Counted from the first letter of the stretch, positions 1-7,983 are shown. The stretch is 21,838 bases of DNA from Clostridiaceae bacterium (GCA_902362365.1 CABIVQ010000048.1:1-21838); one strand, 5' to 3'. Made by a program: numbers and translations. Notes: a model not told the origin generated them from the letters alone.

Positions 1-71
<71 letters not shown>

Positions 72-125
72 AAGTTGATGGGCTCAGATACTGTTATATA
101 TCTGGCTTTGTTTGGTTGTTTCGAA

Positions 126-145
126 TAATTCTTATTAAAGAATTA
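126..145 (-). other. Pre-16S leader hairpin
   Basis: TAATTCTT (126-133) and AAGAATTA (138-145) form an 8-bp inverted repeat with a 4-base loop between boxA and 16S. It is followed by T-poor sequence, so it is not a terminator. It is probably part of the pre-rRNA leader fold used in 16S processing. A second small stem, CAGATA (85-90) with TATCTG (99-104), lies closer to 16S. Confidence 0.5.
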
Positions 146-163
146 GTTATATAAATTAACCTA

Positions 164-185
164 CTGTTTAATTTTCAAAGTTCTT
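164..185 (-). promoter_or_regulatory. boxA-like antitermination site in the rRNA leader
   Basis: On the minus strand the leader reads AAGAACTTTGAAAATTAAAC. This resembles the CTTTGAAAA-type block common in Gram-positive rRNA leaders, where NusB and S10 (NusE) bind to protect rRNA transcription from Rho and premature termination. It sits between the rRNA promoter and 16S. The assignment rests on resemblance and position only. Confidence 0.55.
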
Positions 186-190
186 GTTTT

Positions 191-207
191 GTGCTGTTCT
201 TGAGCAC
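191..207 (-). other. Hairpin at the very 5' end of the rRNA transcript
   Basis: On the minus strand GTGCT (203-207) pairs with AGCAC (191-195) across a 7-base loop. The first arm is the end of the 11-base motif that follows the -10 box, so the hairpin would form within the first 20 or so transcribed bases. It may protect the 5' end of the leader. The pairing is seen in the sequence; the role is inferred. Confidence 0.45.
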
Positions 208-213
208 TTACTT

Positions 214-242
214 ATAATAACATTTGTATATTATTTCGTCAA
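214..242 (-). promoter_or_regulatory. Sigma-A promoter of the rRNA operon
   Basis: On the minus strand a -35 box TTGACG (237-242) and a -10 box TATTAT (214-219) are separated by exactly 17 bp. The -35 is preceded by a very A/T-rich stretch with A- and T-runs (about 243-275), as expected for an UP element. The start point should fall about 7 bases after the -10, near position 207, probably at a G. Only one clear promoter is seen here; many rRNA operons have two. Confidence 0.8.
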
Positions 243-281
243 CACTTTTTAAAAAGTTTTTTTATTTTTTATAAATACTTT

Positions 282-331
282 AAAATAATAGCTTATATCA
301 GCGTATTTAGTCTGATATAAGCTATTATTTT
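282..331 (-). terminator. Rho-independent terminator after cwlD
   Basis: A perfect 20-bp inverted repeat (282-301 with 312-331) with a 10-base loop begins just after the cwlD stop codon. On the minus strand the second arm ends in ATTATTTT and runs on into A/T-rich sequence. It separates cwlD transcription from the rRNA promoter immediately downstream. The stem is itself A/T-rich and nearly symmetric, so it may also act in the other direction. Confidence 0.8.
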
Positions 332-335
332 CATT

Positions 336-1061
336 TTATTCATTTTTATACCCATCTTCACCAAAATATTTTTGAATACCTGCATATATAGACCAAGCTA
401 TTTTTTCTTGATATTTTTCGTCATTTAATAATTCAGCTTCCTTTTCATTTGATAGAAAACCACATTCAATTAATACCGATGGCATTTTGCAATTCTTTAA
501 TAAGTAAAGATTATTTCTTGGCTTTATCACTCTATTATTACTATCATCTACAACTCTTTTCAATTCATCCTGTATACTCTTAGCTAAAACCTTACTATCA
601 TCCATCTCCTCTGGATAAAAAGTCTGAGCTCCTGAATACTTAGATTCAGTAAAATAATTCAGATGTATAGAAACAAACATATCTGCATTCGAATCATCTG
701 CTATCTTTTTACGATTTTTCAAATTTTCATTATACTTTTGTCTTATCGTTTTATTCTCGCTCTCTTCATATAAACTGCTGTCATCATCTCTAGTTAATAT
801 AACTAACCCTCCACTAGCTTCTATAAGCTCTTTTAACTTAAGAGTAATAGCTAAGTTAACATCTTTCTCATATATAGTCTTATCGTCATTAGAAGCTCCC
901 GAATCAATACCTCCATGTCCAGCATCTAATACAATAGTCTTATTAGTTATAGGCATATAACTAATTGTTTCTTCAGAGACTTCTCTTATTTTTAATATAC
1001 AAACTACTGTTAAGACTAAGGCTACCACTCCAAAAACTATGTATTTTATGTATTTTCTCAC
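336..1061 (-). CDS. cwlD: N-acetylmuramoyl-L-alanine amidase CwlD (germination/cortex-specific)
   Basis: This 241-residue protein has a single N-terminal hydrophobic segment (about residues 7-24, signal anchor) followed by an Amidase_3 domain. The zinc and catalytic residues are visible: H49 in LDAGHGG, E65 in YEKDVNL, H133 in VSIHLN and E199 in LIECGFLSN. CwlD enzymes remove the stem peptide from muramic acid during cortex synthesis, a step towards muramic-delta-lactam, which germination lytic enzymes recognise. The start is GTG at 1061, preceded by AGGGTGA. The gene follows rpsI, as in Bacillus and Clostridioides, but terminators stand on both sides of it, so it is probably expressed on its own, in the mother cell during sporulation. 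A general cell-wall amidase is the alternative; gene position favours CwlD. Confidence 0.9.
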   Translation of the reverse strand: MRKYIKYIVFGVVALVLTVVCILKIREVSEETISYMPITNKTIVLDAGHGGIDSGASNDDKTIYEKDVNLAITLKLKELIEASGGLVILTRDDDSSLYEESENKTIRQKYNENLKNRKKIADDSNADMFVSIHLNYFTESKYSGAQTFYPEEMDDSKVLAKSIQDELKRVVDDSNNRVIKPRNNLYLLKNCKMPSVLIECGFLSNEKEAELLNDEKYQEKIAWSIYAGIQKYFGEDGYKNE

Positions 1062-1077
1062 AATATCACCCTATACA

Positions 1078-1106
1078 TTTATATTAAAAAAGACTTTGGA
1101 ATATTC
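1078..1106 (-). promoter_or_regulatory. Possible sigma-E-type promoter for cwlD
   Basis: On the minus strand GAATATT (1100-1106) matches the sigma-E -35 pattern (KMATATT), and 14 bases later AATATAAA (1078-1085) partly matches the -10 pattern CATACAnT. The start would lie about 10 bases upstream of the cwlD ribosome-binding site. The -35 is the centre of the rpsI terminator hairpin, whose symmetry alone could create such a match. Treat this as a candidate only. Confidence 0.35.
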
Positions 1107-1116
1107 CAAAGTCTTT
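1085..1116 (-). terminator. Rho-independent terminator after rpsI
   Basis: A perfect inverted repeat (1089-1116, arms reading AAAGACTTTGGAA and its complement) is followed on the minus strand by a run of six T. It lies between the rpsI stop and the cwlD start and should end most rplM-rpsI transcripts. Confidence 0.85.
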
Positions 1117-1136
1117 GTACAAGTATATGAATAAAA

Positions 1137-1529
1137 TTATCTCTTTGAGAATTGTGGAGCTCTTCTTGCTGCCTTTAATCCATATTTCTTTCTTTCTTTC
1201 ATTCTAGCATCTCTAGTTAAGAATCCTTCTTTCTTTAAAGCAGGTCTTAAATCAGTGTCAGCTTTTAATAAAGCTCTAGATATACCATGTCTTATAGCAC
1301 CAGCTTGTCCAGTGAATCCTCCACCTTCAACTTTTACTATTACATCGTATTTAGCTTCATTGTTAGTTAATACTAATGGTTGCTTAACATCTCTTATTAA
1401 TGTTTCGTAGTTGAAGTATTCTTCAACATTTCTTCCATTTATTATTATATTTCCTTCACCTGCTACTAATCTAACTCTAGCAACAGAGCTTTTTCTTCTT
1501 CCAGTTCCGTAGTATTGAACGTTTGCCAT
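1137..1529 (-). CDS. rpsI: 30S ribosomal protein S9
   Basis: S9 is a 30S head protein whose C-terminal tail reaches the P-site tRNA anticodon loop. The product has 130 residues, normal for bacteria. It carries the early [16 protein letters not shown] block, the [15 protein letters not shown] motif in the middle and the basic tail ending [12 protein letters not shown], with the invariant final KR. I chose the ATG at 1529 (MANVQYYG) because AAAGGAGG lies 7 bases upstream; an in-frame GTG at 1547 sits upstream of and against that ribosome-binding site and is unlikely. rpsI follows rplM closely and ends at a strong terminator. Confidence 0.97.
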   Translation of the reverse strand: MANVQYYGTGRRKSSVARVRLVAGEGNIIINGRNVEEYFNYETLIRDVKQPLVLTNNEAKYDVIVKVEGGGFTGQAGAIRHGISRALLKADTDLRPALKKEGFLTRDARMKERKKYGLKAARRAPQFSKR

Positions 1530-1557
1530 GATAACTCCTCCTTTCACCCGTTAATTA

Positions 1558-1989
1558 TTATTTAAAGTTTAAAACTTCTGGATTTTGAGCTGCATGATCA
1601 TGGTTTGGTCCTGCGAATACTCTTAATCTAGTCATCATTCTGCTTCTTAATTTATTTTTTGGTAACATTCCGCTTACAGCGTGAGCTACAACTTCTTCAG
1701 GCTTCTTAGCCATCATTTCTTTGTATGGTATTTCTTTTAAACCACCTACATAACCAGTGTGGTATCTGTACATTTTTTGCTCTAATTTCTTTCCTGTTAA
1801 AACTACTTTCTCAGCATTAACAACAACAACGAAGTCTCCTCCGTCAACGTGTGGTGTGAAAGTAACCTTATTTTTTCCTCTTAATACTGTCGCTATTTCA
1901 GTTGCTAAACGACCTAATGTTTTTCCTTCAGCATCAACGATGTACCATTTTCTTTGTACATCAGCTGGCTTAGCTATATAACTTTTCAT
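1558..1989 (-). CDS. rplM: 50S ribosomal protein L13
   Basis: L13 is an early-assembling 50S protein that binds 23S rRNA. The 143-residue product has normal length and family blocks [38 protein letters not shown], and [21 protein letters not shown] near the C-terminus. ATG at 1989 has AGGAGGG 6-7 bases upstream. It is the first gene of the rplM-rpsI unit and has its own promoter and a structured leader just after truA, so its expression can be set apart from the ecf-truA genes upstream. L13 represses its own operon in other bacteria; the leader hairpin here suggests the same. Confidence 0.97.
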   Translation of the reverse strand: MKSYIAKPADVQRKWYIVDAEGKTLGRLATEIATVLRGKNKVTFTPHVDGGDFVVVVNAEKVVLTGKKLEQKMYRYHTGYVGGLKEIPYKEMMAKKPEEVVAHAVSGMLPKNKLRSRMMTRLRVFAGPNHDHAAQNPEVLNFK

Positions 1990-2037
1990 AGTTGTCCCTC
2001 CTTAACTTTTTTCCTTTAAAATTTTACCGTTTATGTC

Positions 2038-2058
2038 AAGTCCGGGGCAAGTGGACTT
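2038..2058 (-). ncRNA. L13-leader-like hairpin in the rplM 5' untranslated region
   Basis: Within the predicted 80-base leader, AAGTCC and GGACTT form a stem around the loop ACTTGCCCC (minus strand). A small structured leader upstream of rplM is known in low-GC Gram-positives (the L13_leader family) and is thought to mediate L13 autoregulation. Position, size and a promoter close by fit. The match to the family is by recollection, without a covariance search. Confidence 0.6.
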
Positions 2059-2076
2059 ATTAACACACTCCTACTA

Positions 2077-2105
2077 ATTTTAATATATGCATAGTTGTGT
2101 GTCAA
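2077..2105 (-). promoter_or_regulatory. Sigma-A promoter of rplM-rpsI
   Basis: On the minus strand TTGACA (2100-2105) and TAAAAT (2077-2082) are spaced by 17 bp. The -35 begins directly after the truA stop codon. Transcription should start near 2070, giving an 80-base leader. The bases after the -10 read TAGTAGG, similar to AAGTAAG at the S10 and rRNA promoters. Confidence 0.8.
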
Positions 2106-2106
2106 G

Positions 2107-2838
2107 CTAATAATCAACTTTTTTAAGAAATAATCCATGCGCTGGTGCTGTATGACCAGTTTTTGATCTACTCTTTGAGTTAATTATTTCAGATAAATTC
2201 TCTTTTATCCTGCCTCTGCCTATATCTACTAACGTCCCTACTATTATTCTTACCATATTATATAAAAAACCATTACCTTCGACTTCTAAAGTTATTAAAT
2301 CTTCTTCTTTAGTTATTTCTATATCATATATAGTTCTAACTGTATCTACTACAGAAGATCCTGAACTCATAAATCCCTTAAAATCATGTGTACCAACTAA
2401 ACATTTAGCTTCTTCACACATTTTATCAAAATCAAGTTCATATTTTACATGATATGATGTATCTTTATATATAGGACTTCTATAAGGACTATTATAAATT
2501 AAATATCTATACCTCTTACCTTTTGCACTATATCTAGAGTGAAACTCTTCATTGACTTCCTCACAGCTAATTATAGCTATATCTTTAGGTAGTTTTGCAT
2601 TTAGTGCATTTGGTATTCTATCTGCAGGTATCTCAGAGTTTAGTTTAAAATTTGCCACTTGTCCTAATGCATGAACTCCTGCATCAGTTCTCCCAGAGCC
2701 AGTAATCTTTACTTCTTCCTTTGTTATTTCATAAATAGCTCTTTCTATTGTACCCTGTATCCCTAAAGAGTCAGGTTGCTTTTGCCATCCACAATAGTTA
2801 GCTCCATTATATTGTATTTTTATCATTAAGTTTCTCAT
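2107..2838 (-). CDS. truA: tRNA pseudouridine(38-40) synthase TruA
   Basis: TruA converts uridines 38, 39 and 40 in the tRNA anticodon arm to pseudouridine. The 243-residue product has the usual family length, the N-terminal YNGANYCGWQKQP block, the catalytic motif GSGRTDAGVHALGQV with the nucleophile D52, and the C-terminal block FLYNMVRIIVGTLVDIGRG. ATG at 2838 has AGAGG about 7 bases upstream. It starts 11 bases after the ecfT stop and belongs to the ecfA1-ecfA2-ecfT-truA unit, the conserved Firmicutes order. Confidence 0.96.
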   Translation of the reverse strand: MRNLMIKIQYNGANYCGWQKQPDSLGIQGTIERAIYEITKEEVKITGSGRTDAGVHALGQVANFKLNSEIPADRIPNALNAKLPKDIAIISCEEVNEEFHSRYSAKGKRYRYLIYNSPYRSPIYKDTSYHVKYELDFDKMCEEAKCLVGTHDFKGFMSSGSSVVDTVRTIYDIEITKEEDLITLEVEGNGFLYNMVRIIVGTLVDIGRGRIKENLSEIINSKSRSKTGHTAPAHGLFLKKVDY

Positions 2839-2849
2839 GTTGTACCTCT

Positions 2850-3650
2850 TTATATGAATCTAGTAACTATTATACTCCCTAAATACATAAATTGTAATAC
2901 ATAAGATACATAATCAGATTTCGATAAAACAGATTCTTTCATCTTAGTTCTATTATATCCACCTCTATAGCATCTAGCTTCCATAGCTGTTCCTAATTCT
3001 TCTGCTCTTCTAAATGCACTTACAAATAAAGGGACTAATAGTGGAACTAAGTTTTTAGCTCTATTTATAAGATTATTACTTTCAAAATCTGCTCCCCTAG
3101 ACATTTGAGCCTTCATTATCTTATCAGTTTCATCTAATAATGTAGGGATAAATCTAAGAGCTATCGTCATCATCATAGCTAATTCATGCACAGGTAACCC
3201 TATCTTTTTAAACGGATTTAAAAGCCTTTCTATACCATCTGTAAGATCCATAGGAGATGTCGTTAGAGTTAATAAGGATGTTCCTAATACAAGTAGTGTA
3301 AGCCTAATAGCCATAAATATAGCCTGACTTATACCTTCTTGAGTCACTTTTAAAAATCCAAACGACCATATAATCTTTTCTCCTGGCAAGAAGAATATAT
3401 TTATAACAAATGTAAATAATATAATCCATCTAAGAGGTTTAAGCCCCTTTAGAATGTATTTAAACGGTATATTAGATAACTTTATTATTGCTAATAAAGA
3501 TACTATCACTATTGAGTATGGCCAAAATTTATTAATTATAAATAATGAAACCATAAATATAAATGTAGCTACAAGTTTTACTCTTGAATCTAATTTATGA
3601 ATAATGGACTCTGTAGGGTAATGCTGACCAATAGTTATATCTTTTAACAT
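2850..3650 (-). CDS. ecfT: ECF transporter transmembrane component EcfT
   Basis: EcfT is the membrane coupling subunit of energy-coupling-factor transporters, joining the two ATPases to interchangeable substrate-binding S-components for vitamins and metal ions. The 266-residue product has hydrophobic segments around residues 25-65, 70-95, 105-130 and near the C-terminus. Cytosolic coupling-helix motifs are visible: [10 protein letters not shown] and [14 protein letters not shown], standing for the two short Arg motifs that contact EcfA1 and EcfA2. Its start overlaps the ecfA2 stop by 7 bases (ATGTTAA), so translation is coupled. No S-component gene lies in the window, which fits a shared (group II) ECF module. 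Confidence 0.93.
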   Translation of the reverse strand: MLKDITIGQHYPTESIIHKLDSRVKLVATFIFMVSLFIINKFWPYSIVIVSLLAIIKLSNIPFKYILKGLKPLRWIILFTFVINIFFLPGEKIIWSFGFLKVTQEGISQAIFMAIRLTLLVLGTSLLTLTTSPMDLTDGIERLLNPFKKIGLPVHELAMMMTIALRFIPTLLDETDKIMKAQMSRGADFESNNLINRAKNLVPLLVPLFVSAFRRAEELGTAMEARCYRGGYNRTKMKESVLSKSDYVSYVLQFMYLGSIIVTRFI

Positions 3651-4510
3651 TTTCCTCTTCCTCTCATAACTCTTAATATTTCTTCTTTAGCTTCATCTAT
3701 AGTCAATATATCTTGACGTATATCAAAACCTCTTTCTCTAAGCTTTATAGCTAACTCTATAGTCTGAGGTATATCTAAACCTATTTCTTTTAACCTAATT
3801 GCATTAGAATTAAAAACTTCTCTTGGAGTACCCATAAACTCTATTTTACCATGATTCATAACTATTATAGTTTTAGCTAGTTTAGCCATATCATCCATAC
3901 TGTGAGATGATAATATTATTGTTATATTATGTTTTCTATGAAGAGTTTTTATAAGCTCAAAGATTTCATCTCTTCCTCCTGGATCAAGGCCTGCGGTAGG
4001 TTCATCTAAAATTAAAACTTCTGGATTCATAGCTATAACCCCAGCTATTGCTACCCTACGTTTCTGACCTCCAGATAGTTCAAAAGGTGACTTTTCTTTA
4101 TACTCTTCATATTTTAATCCTACAGCTTCCATAGAATCTTTTACTCTTTTTTTAACTTCAGCTTCATCTAAGCCTAAATTAGTCGGACCAAACGCTATAT
4201 CTTTTTCAACAGTCTCTTCAAAAAGTTGATATTCTGGATATTGAAAAACAACCCCTACTCTCTTTCTTATCTCTGTTAGGTTAAGTTCTGGATCAGTTAT
4301 ATTAAAATCATTTATATATATTTCTCCATATGAAGGCCTTAGAAGACCATTCAAATGCTGTATTAATGTAGACTTACCTGAACCAGTATGACCAATTATA
4401 CCTACAAAATCTCTATCTTGTATTTCAAAGCTAATATCATCTAACGCCTTACTTGCAAAAGGCATATCTTCGTTATATATATATGTTAAATTCTTTATTA
4501 CAATTGACAT
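3644..4510 (-). CDS. ecfA2: ECF transporter ATP-binding protein EcfA2
   Basis: This is the second ATPase of the shared ECF module. The 288-residue ABC protein has Walker [10 protein letters not shown] (residues 40-48), Q-loop Q90 in VVFQYPEYQ, signature LSGGQKRR (145-152), Walker B with catalytic E170 in [12 protein letters not shown], and switch H203 in SSHSMDD. The canonical DEPTAGLDP and its place second in the operon mark it as EcfA2 rather than EcfA1. Its start overlaps the end of ecfA1 by 13 bases; the likely ribosome-binding site (GGTGAT) lies inside ecfA1. All catalytic residues are intact. Confidence 0.94.
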   Translation of the reverse strand: MSIVIKNLTYIYNEDMPFASKALDDISFEIQDRDFVGIIGHTGSGKSTLIQHLNGLLRPSYGEIYINDFNITDPELNLTEIRKRVGVVFQYPEYQLFEETVEKDIAFGPTNLGLDEAEVKKRVKDSMEAVGLKYEEYKEKSPFELSGGQKRRVAIAGVIAMNPEVLILDEPTAGLDPGGRDEIFELIKTLHRKHNITIILSSHSMDDMAKLAKTIIVMNHGKIEFMGTPREVFNSNAIRLKEIGLDIPQTIELAIKLRERGFDIRQDILTIDEAKEEILRVMRGRGKC

Positions 4511-5331
4511 AATTTTATCACCATCTCATCTACTGTTAATATATCAGAGTCTATATTTAAACCTTCTTTATTTAGTTCTTTCGATAGCTCTGTCATATAA
4601 GGCACATCTAAACCTATGTTTTTTAACATATCTATTTTAGAAAACACCTGTCTAGGTGTACCTTCCAATATTTTTTTACCTTTTTCCATAACTATAACCC
4701 TATCTGCATCCACTGCTTCTTCCATAAAATGCGTTATGTGTATCACACTGATATTCTCTTCTTTATTAAGTCTTTTTATTGTACTCATAACCTCTTTTCT
4801 ACCTGATGGATCAAGCATAGCTGTTGCTTCATCAAATATTACGCATTTAGGTTTCATAGCTATTATACCCGCTATAGCAACTCTTTGCTTTTGTCCTCCA
4901 GATAGTAAATGTGGCTGTCTGTCTCTTAATTCATATATCCCTACACTTTTAAGAGATTCATCTACCCTTTTTCTTATTTCTGCTGGCTCTATTCCTAGAT
5001 TTTCAGGTCCGAAAGCTACATCTTCCTCAACTACTGTAGCAACAATTTGATTATCAGGATTTTGGAATACCATACCTGCAGTCTGTCTTATATCCCATAA
5101 TTTTTCTTCATCTCTTGTATCCATATTATCTATAAGTATATTACCTTTTGTAGGCATAAGAATTGCATTCAAATTTTTAGATAATGTAGATTTGCCTGAT
5201 CCATTATGTCCTATTATCACTAAAAATTCACCTTTTTTTATATCTAAACTTAAATCTTCTATTGCTTTAAAGCTTTCTTCTTCTGTTATATATTCAAATG
5301 AAATATTGTTAACTTCTACTATATTACTCAT
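4498..5331 (-). CDS. ecfA1: ECF transporter ATP-binding protein EcfA1
   Basis: This is the first ATPase of the ECF module. The 277-residue ABC protein has Walker [10 protein letters not shown] (residues 41-49), Q-loop Q90 in MVFQNPDNQ, signature LSGGQKQR (143-150), Walker B with E168 in [12 protein letters not shown] and switch H201 in [17 protein letters not shown] in place of DEPTxGLDP is typical of EcfA1. ATG at 5331 has AAGGAG 8-9 bases upstream. The gene lies after the rplQ terminator and behind its own promoter, so the ECF unit can be expressed apart from the ribosomal genes. Confidence 0.94.
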   Translation of the reverse strand: MSNIVEVNNISFEYITEEESFKAIEDLSLDIKKGEFLVIIGHNGSGKSTLSKNLNAILMPTKGNILIDNMDTRDEEKLWDIRQTAGMVFQNPDNQIVATVVEEDVAFGPENLGIEPAEIRKRVDESLKSVGIYELRDRQPHLLSGGQKQRVAIAGIIAMKPKCVIFDEATAMLDPSGRKEVMSTIKRLNKEENISVIHITHFMEEAVDADRVIVMEKGKKILEGTPRQVFSKIDMLKNIGLDVPYMTELSKELNKEGLNIDSDILTVDEMVIKLCQL

Positions 5332-5381
5332 TAAATCTACTCCTTCTCATTAGGCAGCAATATAAAACCATTTTAAGTAGT

Positions 5382-5390
5382 ATTATATCA
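5382..5390 (-). promoter_or_regulatory. Extended -10 promoter of ecfA1-ecfA2-ecfT-truA
   Basis: On the minus strand TGATATAAT (extended -10, TGnTATAAT) lies about 50 bases upstream of the ecfA1 start and after the rplQ terminator. No convincing -35 is present at 16-18 bp, which is common for extended -10 promoters. The rest of the 184-base gap (5332-5515) holds only A/T-rich sequence and the terminator. Confidence 0.6.
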
Positions 5391-5480
5391 TAACCATATA
5401 AAAAAAGATAATTCTTAATATACAAAATTTACTTCCTAGATATCGATGAAATCTTCGACTTTTGATAAAAAATAGCATAA

Positions 5481-5510
5481 AAAAAGATTAAGCAAAAGCT
5501 TAATCTTTTT
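5481..5510 (-). terminator. Rho-independent terminator after rplQ
   Basis: AAAAAGATTAAGC (5481-5493) pairs with its complement (5498-5510) across a 4-base loop. On the minus strand the stem ends in a run of T, a few bases after the rplQ stop codon. It closes the S10-spc-alpha transcript. Confidence 0.9.
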
Positions 5511-5515
5511 CTATA

Positions 5516-5857
5516 CTATACTAATTCTATAAAAGCCATTTCAGCAGCGTCGCCTCTTCTTGGTCCTTTTTTGATTATTCTAGTGTATCCACCATTTCTC
5601 TCAGCATACTTTGGAGCTATATCAGTGAATAAGTTGTTAACTACAGTTTCATCCATAACGTAAGCTAAAACTTGTCTTCTAGCGTGAAGATCTCCTCTTT
5701 TAGCAAGAGTTATCATCTTTTCAGCCATTCTACGAGTTTCTTTTGCTCTTGTTACTGTAGTTTCTATTCTACCACTTCTTAGTAAGTCAGTTACTAAGTT
5801 TCTTAACATAAGGTTTCTGTGTGAAGTCACACGTCCTAATTTACGGTAATTAGCCAT
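5516..5857 (-). CDS. rplQ: 50S ribosomal protein L17
   Basis: L17 lies on the back of the 50S subunit near the tunnel exit. The product has 113 residues, with family blocks [33 protein letters not shown] and, at the end, [20 protein letters not shown] chose ATG at 5857 because AGGAGGG lies 7 bases upstream; the in-frame upstream codon at 5878 is a GTG overlapping the rpoA stop and precedes the ribosome-binding site. It is the last gene of the alpha segment, 20 bases after rpoA and directly before a terminator. Confidence 0.97.
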   Translation of the reverse strand: MANYRKLGRVTSHRNLMLRNLVTDLLRSGRIETTVTRAKETRRMAEKMITLAKRGDLHARRQVLAYVMDETVVNNLFTDIAPKYAERNGGYTRIIKKGPRRGDAAEMAFIELV

Positions 5858-5877
5858 GCCAATCCCTCCTTTGCTCA

Positions 5878-6825
5878 CTATTCTTCGCTTGGTTTAAGAC
5901 CTAGTCCAAGTTCTTCTAACTTTTGGATAACTTCCTCAAGTGACTTTTTACCAAGGTTTCTAACCTTCATCATATCGTCCTCAGACTTATTAGCTAATTC
6001 TTCAACTGTATTTATTCCCGCTCTCTTTAAACAGTTGTAAGATCTAACTGATAAATCCAATTCTTCTATAGTCATTTCAAGAACTTTTTCTTTTTGATCT
6101 TCTTCTTTTTCTACCATTATTTCAACATTGCTTACATGCTCTGTTAAATCAATGAATAGATTTAAATGTTCAACTAATACTTTAGCAGCTAAAGATATTC
6201 CTTCTTGAGGATTTATACTACCGTTAGTTTGTACTTCAAGTATTAATTTATCATAATCTGTTTTTTGACCTACTCTTGTATTTTCAACATGGTAGCTCAC
6301 TTTTTCAACAGGAGTATATATTGAGTCTACAGGTAAAACACCTATAGGCATATTCTCTGTCTTATTTTCTTCAGCAGAAACATATCCTCTACCTTTATCT
6401 ATAGATATTTCCATATTAAGCTTAGCATTATCATCTAGCGTAGCTATTTGTAAATCTTTGCTTAATATTTCAACATCTGGAGGACATATAATATCTGATC
6501 CTTTGATAGAGCATGGTCCTTGTGCTTCTATTTTAAGAGTTCTACTTCCTTCTCCATCAATAGTAGCTGAAAGCTCTTTTAAAGATAATATTATTTCAGT
6601 AACATCTTCTTTAACACCTGGTATTGTTGAGAATTCGTGAAGAACTCCATCTATTTTTATAGAATTTACAGCAACACCTGGTAAAGATGATAATAATACT
6701 CTTCTTAAAGCATTTCCTATAGTTATACCATAACCTCTTTCTAGAGGTTCTATAACGAATTTTCCATATCTATAGTCTTCGCTAAGTTCTATTATATCTA
6801 CTTTAGGTTTTTCTATTTCTATCAT
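5878..6825 (-). CDS. rpoA: DNA-directed RNA polymerase subunit alpha
   Basis: The alpha subunit nucleates RNA polymerase assembly and its C-terminal domain contacts UP elements and activators. The 315-residue product shows the N-terminal assembly domain ([29 protein letters not shown]; about residues 1-230), an acidic linker near 240, and the C-terminal domain (about 248-315) with [19 protein letters not shown] and [13 protein letters not shown] chose ATG at 6825 (MIEIEKPK), 9 bases after GGAGGG; a TTG two codons upstream lies too close to that site. The ribosome-binding site can pair with an upstream ACCCTC (see findings). Confidence 0.97.
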   Translation of the reverse strand: MIEIEKPKVDIIELSEDYRYGKFVIEPLERGYGITIGNALRRVLLSSLPGVAVNSIKIDGVLHEFSTIPGVKEDVTEIILSLKELSATIDGEGSRTLKIEAQGPCSIKGSDIICPPDVEILSKDLQIATLDDNAKLNMEISIDKGRGYVSAEENKTENMPIGVLPVDSIYTPVEKVSYHVENTRVGQKTDYDKLILEVQTNGSINPQEGISLAAKVLVEHLNLFIDLTEHVSNVEIMVEKEEDQKEKVLEMTIEELDLSVRSYNCLKRAGINTVEELANKSEDDMMKVRNLGKKSLEEVIQKLEELGLGLKPSEE

Positions 6826-6833
6826 GGACAAAA

Positions 6834-6865
6834 ACCCTCCTTCAATTTATTAATCCACTGAGGGT
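6834..6865 (-). promoter_or_regulatory. Hairpin able to mask the rpoA ribosome-binding site
   Basis: On the minus strand ACCCTC (6860-6865) is complementary to GAGGGT (6834-6839), which is part of the rpoA Shine-Dalgarno GGAGGG. The loop is 20 bases. An additional A/T-only inverted repeat (6871-6879 with 6885-6893) fills the space after the rpsD stop. The pairing is visible; regulation is a guess. Confidence 0.35.
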
Positions 6866-6900
6866 AAACAATTTTAAAAATTAATTTTAAAATTTGCTTA

Positions 6901-7527
6901 TTACTTAGAGTAAAGCTCTACTATTAAGTGTTCAGCTATTTCAAGATCTATATCTTCTCTTGTTGGCATAGCAACAACTTTAGCAGACATTCCTTCTAAG
7001 TTTGCATCTAACCACTTAGGAGCTACTTTTGATGCATTAGCTTCTACTAAAGCTTTGAACTTAGCAGAAGTTTTAGAGTTTTCTTTAACTGCTATAACAT
7101 CATCAGCTTTAACAGTTATAGATGGTATATCTACCTTATTTCCATTTAAAGTGAAGTGACCGTGAGTTACTAATTGTCTAGCTTCTTTTCTAGATGAAGC
7201 TAATCCCATTCTGTAAACTACATTGTCTAATCTTCTTTCTAATAGGCTTAATAAATTTTCCCCTGTTATACCAGGCATTTTATCAGCACGTTCATATAAG
7301 TTTCTGAATTGAGTTTCTAAAACTCCGTATATTCTCTTAACTTTTTGTTTTTCTCTTAATTGTAAACCATAGTTAGAAACTTTCTTTCTTCCTTGTCCAT
7401 GTTGTCCAGGAGCATAGTTTCTTTTTTCTATAGCACATTTATCTGTATGACATCTTTCGCCTTTAAGGAATAATTTCATTCCTTCTCTACGGCATTGTCT
7501 ACAAGATGCACCTGTATATCTTGCCAT
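6901..7527 (-). CDS. rpsD: 30S ribosomal protein S4, zinc-binding form
   Basis: S4 is a primary 16S-binding protein that starts assembly of the 30S body, and it can act as a translational repressor. The 208-residue product has an N-terminal zinc-type cysteine set C9, C12, C26, C31 and an S4 RNA-binding domain at about 97-160 ([29 protein letters not shown] region). ATG at 7527 has GGAGGTG 7 bases upstream. It sits between rpsK and rpoA, unlike B. subtilis where rpsD is elsewhere. S4 could therefore act on this operon's own mRNA, as in E. coli. Confidence 0.97.
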   Translation of the reverse strand: MARYTGASCRQCRREGMKLFLKGERCHTDKCAIEKRNYAPGQHGQGRKKVSNYGLQLREKQKVKRIYGVLETQFRNLYERADKMPGITGENLLSLLERRLDNVVYRMGLASSRKEARQLVTHGHFTLNGNKVDIPSITVKADDVIAVKENSKTSAKFKALVEANASKVAPKWLDANLEGMSAKVVAMPTREDIDLEIAEHLIVELYSK

Positions 7528-7560
7528 GTCTTTACACCTCCTAATTAATTCTGTATATAA

Positions 7561-7959
7561 TTACACTCTTCTTCTTTTTGGTGGTCTACATCCGTTGTGT
7601 GGGATTGGAGTAACGTCTTTTATCATAGTTACTTCTAGTCCAGTAGCTTGTAAAGCTCTTATAGCAGCTTCTCTTCCTGAACCAGGACCTTTTACGAATA
7701 CTTCTACAGTTTTTAAACCGTGTTCCATTGCAGCCTTAGCAGCAGTTTCTGCAGCCATTTGAGATGCAAAAGGAGTAGCTTTTCTTGATCCTTTGAATCC
7801 TAATTGTCCAGAAGATGCCCAAGATATAGCATTCCCATGAACGTCAGTTAAAGTTATTATAGTGTTGTTAAAAGTTGATTGTATATGCGCATGTCCACGT
7901 TCGATGTTTTTACGCTCTCTTCTTCTAACACGTGTAGCTTTCTTTTTTGGTTTAGCCAT
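7561..7959 (-). CDS. rpsK: 30S ribosomal protein S11
   Basis: S11 lies on the 30S platform near the site where the Shine-Dalgarno helix forms. The 132-residue product has [47 protein letters not shown] and the basic end [18 protein letters not shown]. Two ATG codons are near the start; I chose the second (7959, MAKPKKK), about 8 bases after AGGAGGG, because the first (7965) is only 2-3 bases from that site. It lies between rpsM and rpsD with short gaps. Confidence 0.97.
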   Translation of the reverse strand: MAKPKKKATRVRRRERKNIERGHAHIQSTFNNTIITLTDVHGNAISWASSGQLGFKGSRKATPFASQMAAETAAKAAMEHGLKTVEVFVKGPGSGREAAIRALQATGLEVTMIKDVTPIPHNGCRPPKRRRV

Positions 7960-7983
7960 TGTCATTTCCCTCCTATCTACTTA

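Noticed and set aside
1530..1547. N-terminal extensions of S9, L17, S13, S11, L15, L18, S17, S19, L29 and L3 in the longest reading frames
   Set aside because: In each case the longer start (often GTG or TTG) overlaps or precedes the Shine-Dalgarno of the conserved start and adds residues not found in the family.
4616..5050. 144-codon plus-strand ORF opposite ecfA1
   Set aside because: It is the antisense shadow of a well-supported ABC ATPase gene with intact motifs.
5430..5480. Inverted sequence around TCGATGAAATCTTCGA before the rplQ terminator
   Set aside because: The stem is only 5 bp with a mismatch, no repeat or operator of a known type, and no position that suggests a function.
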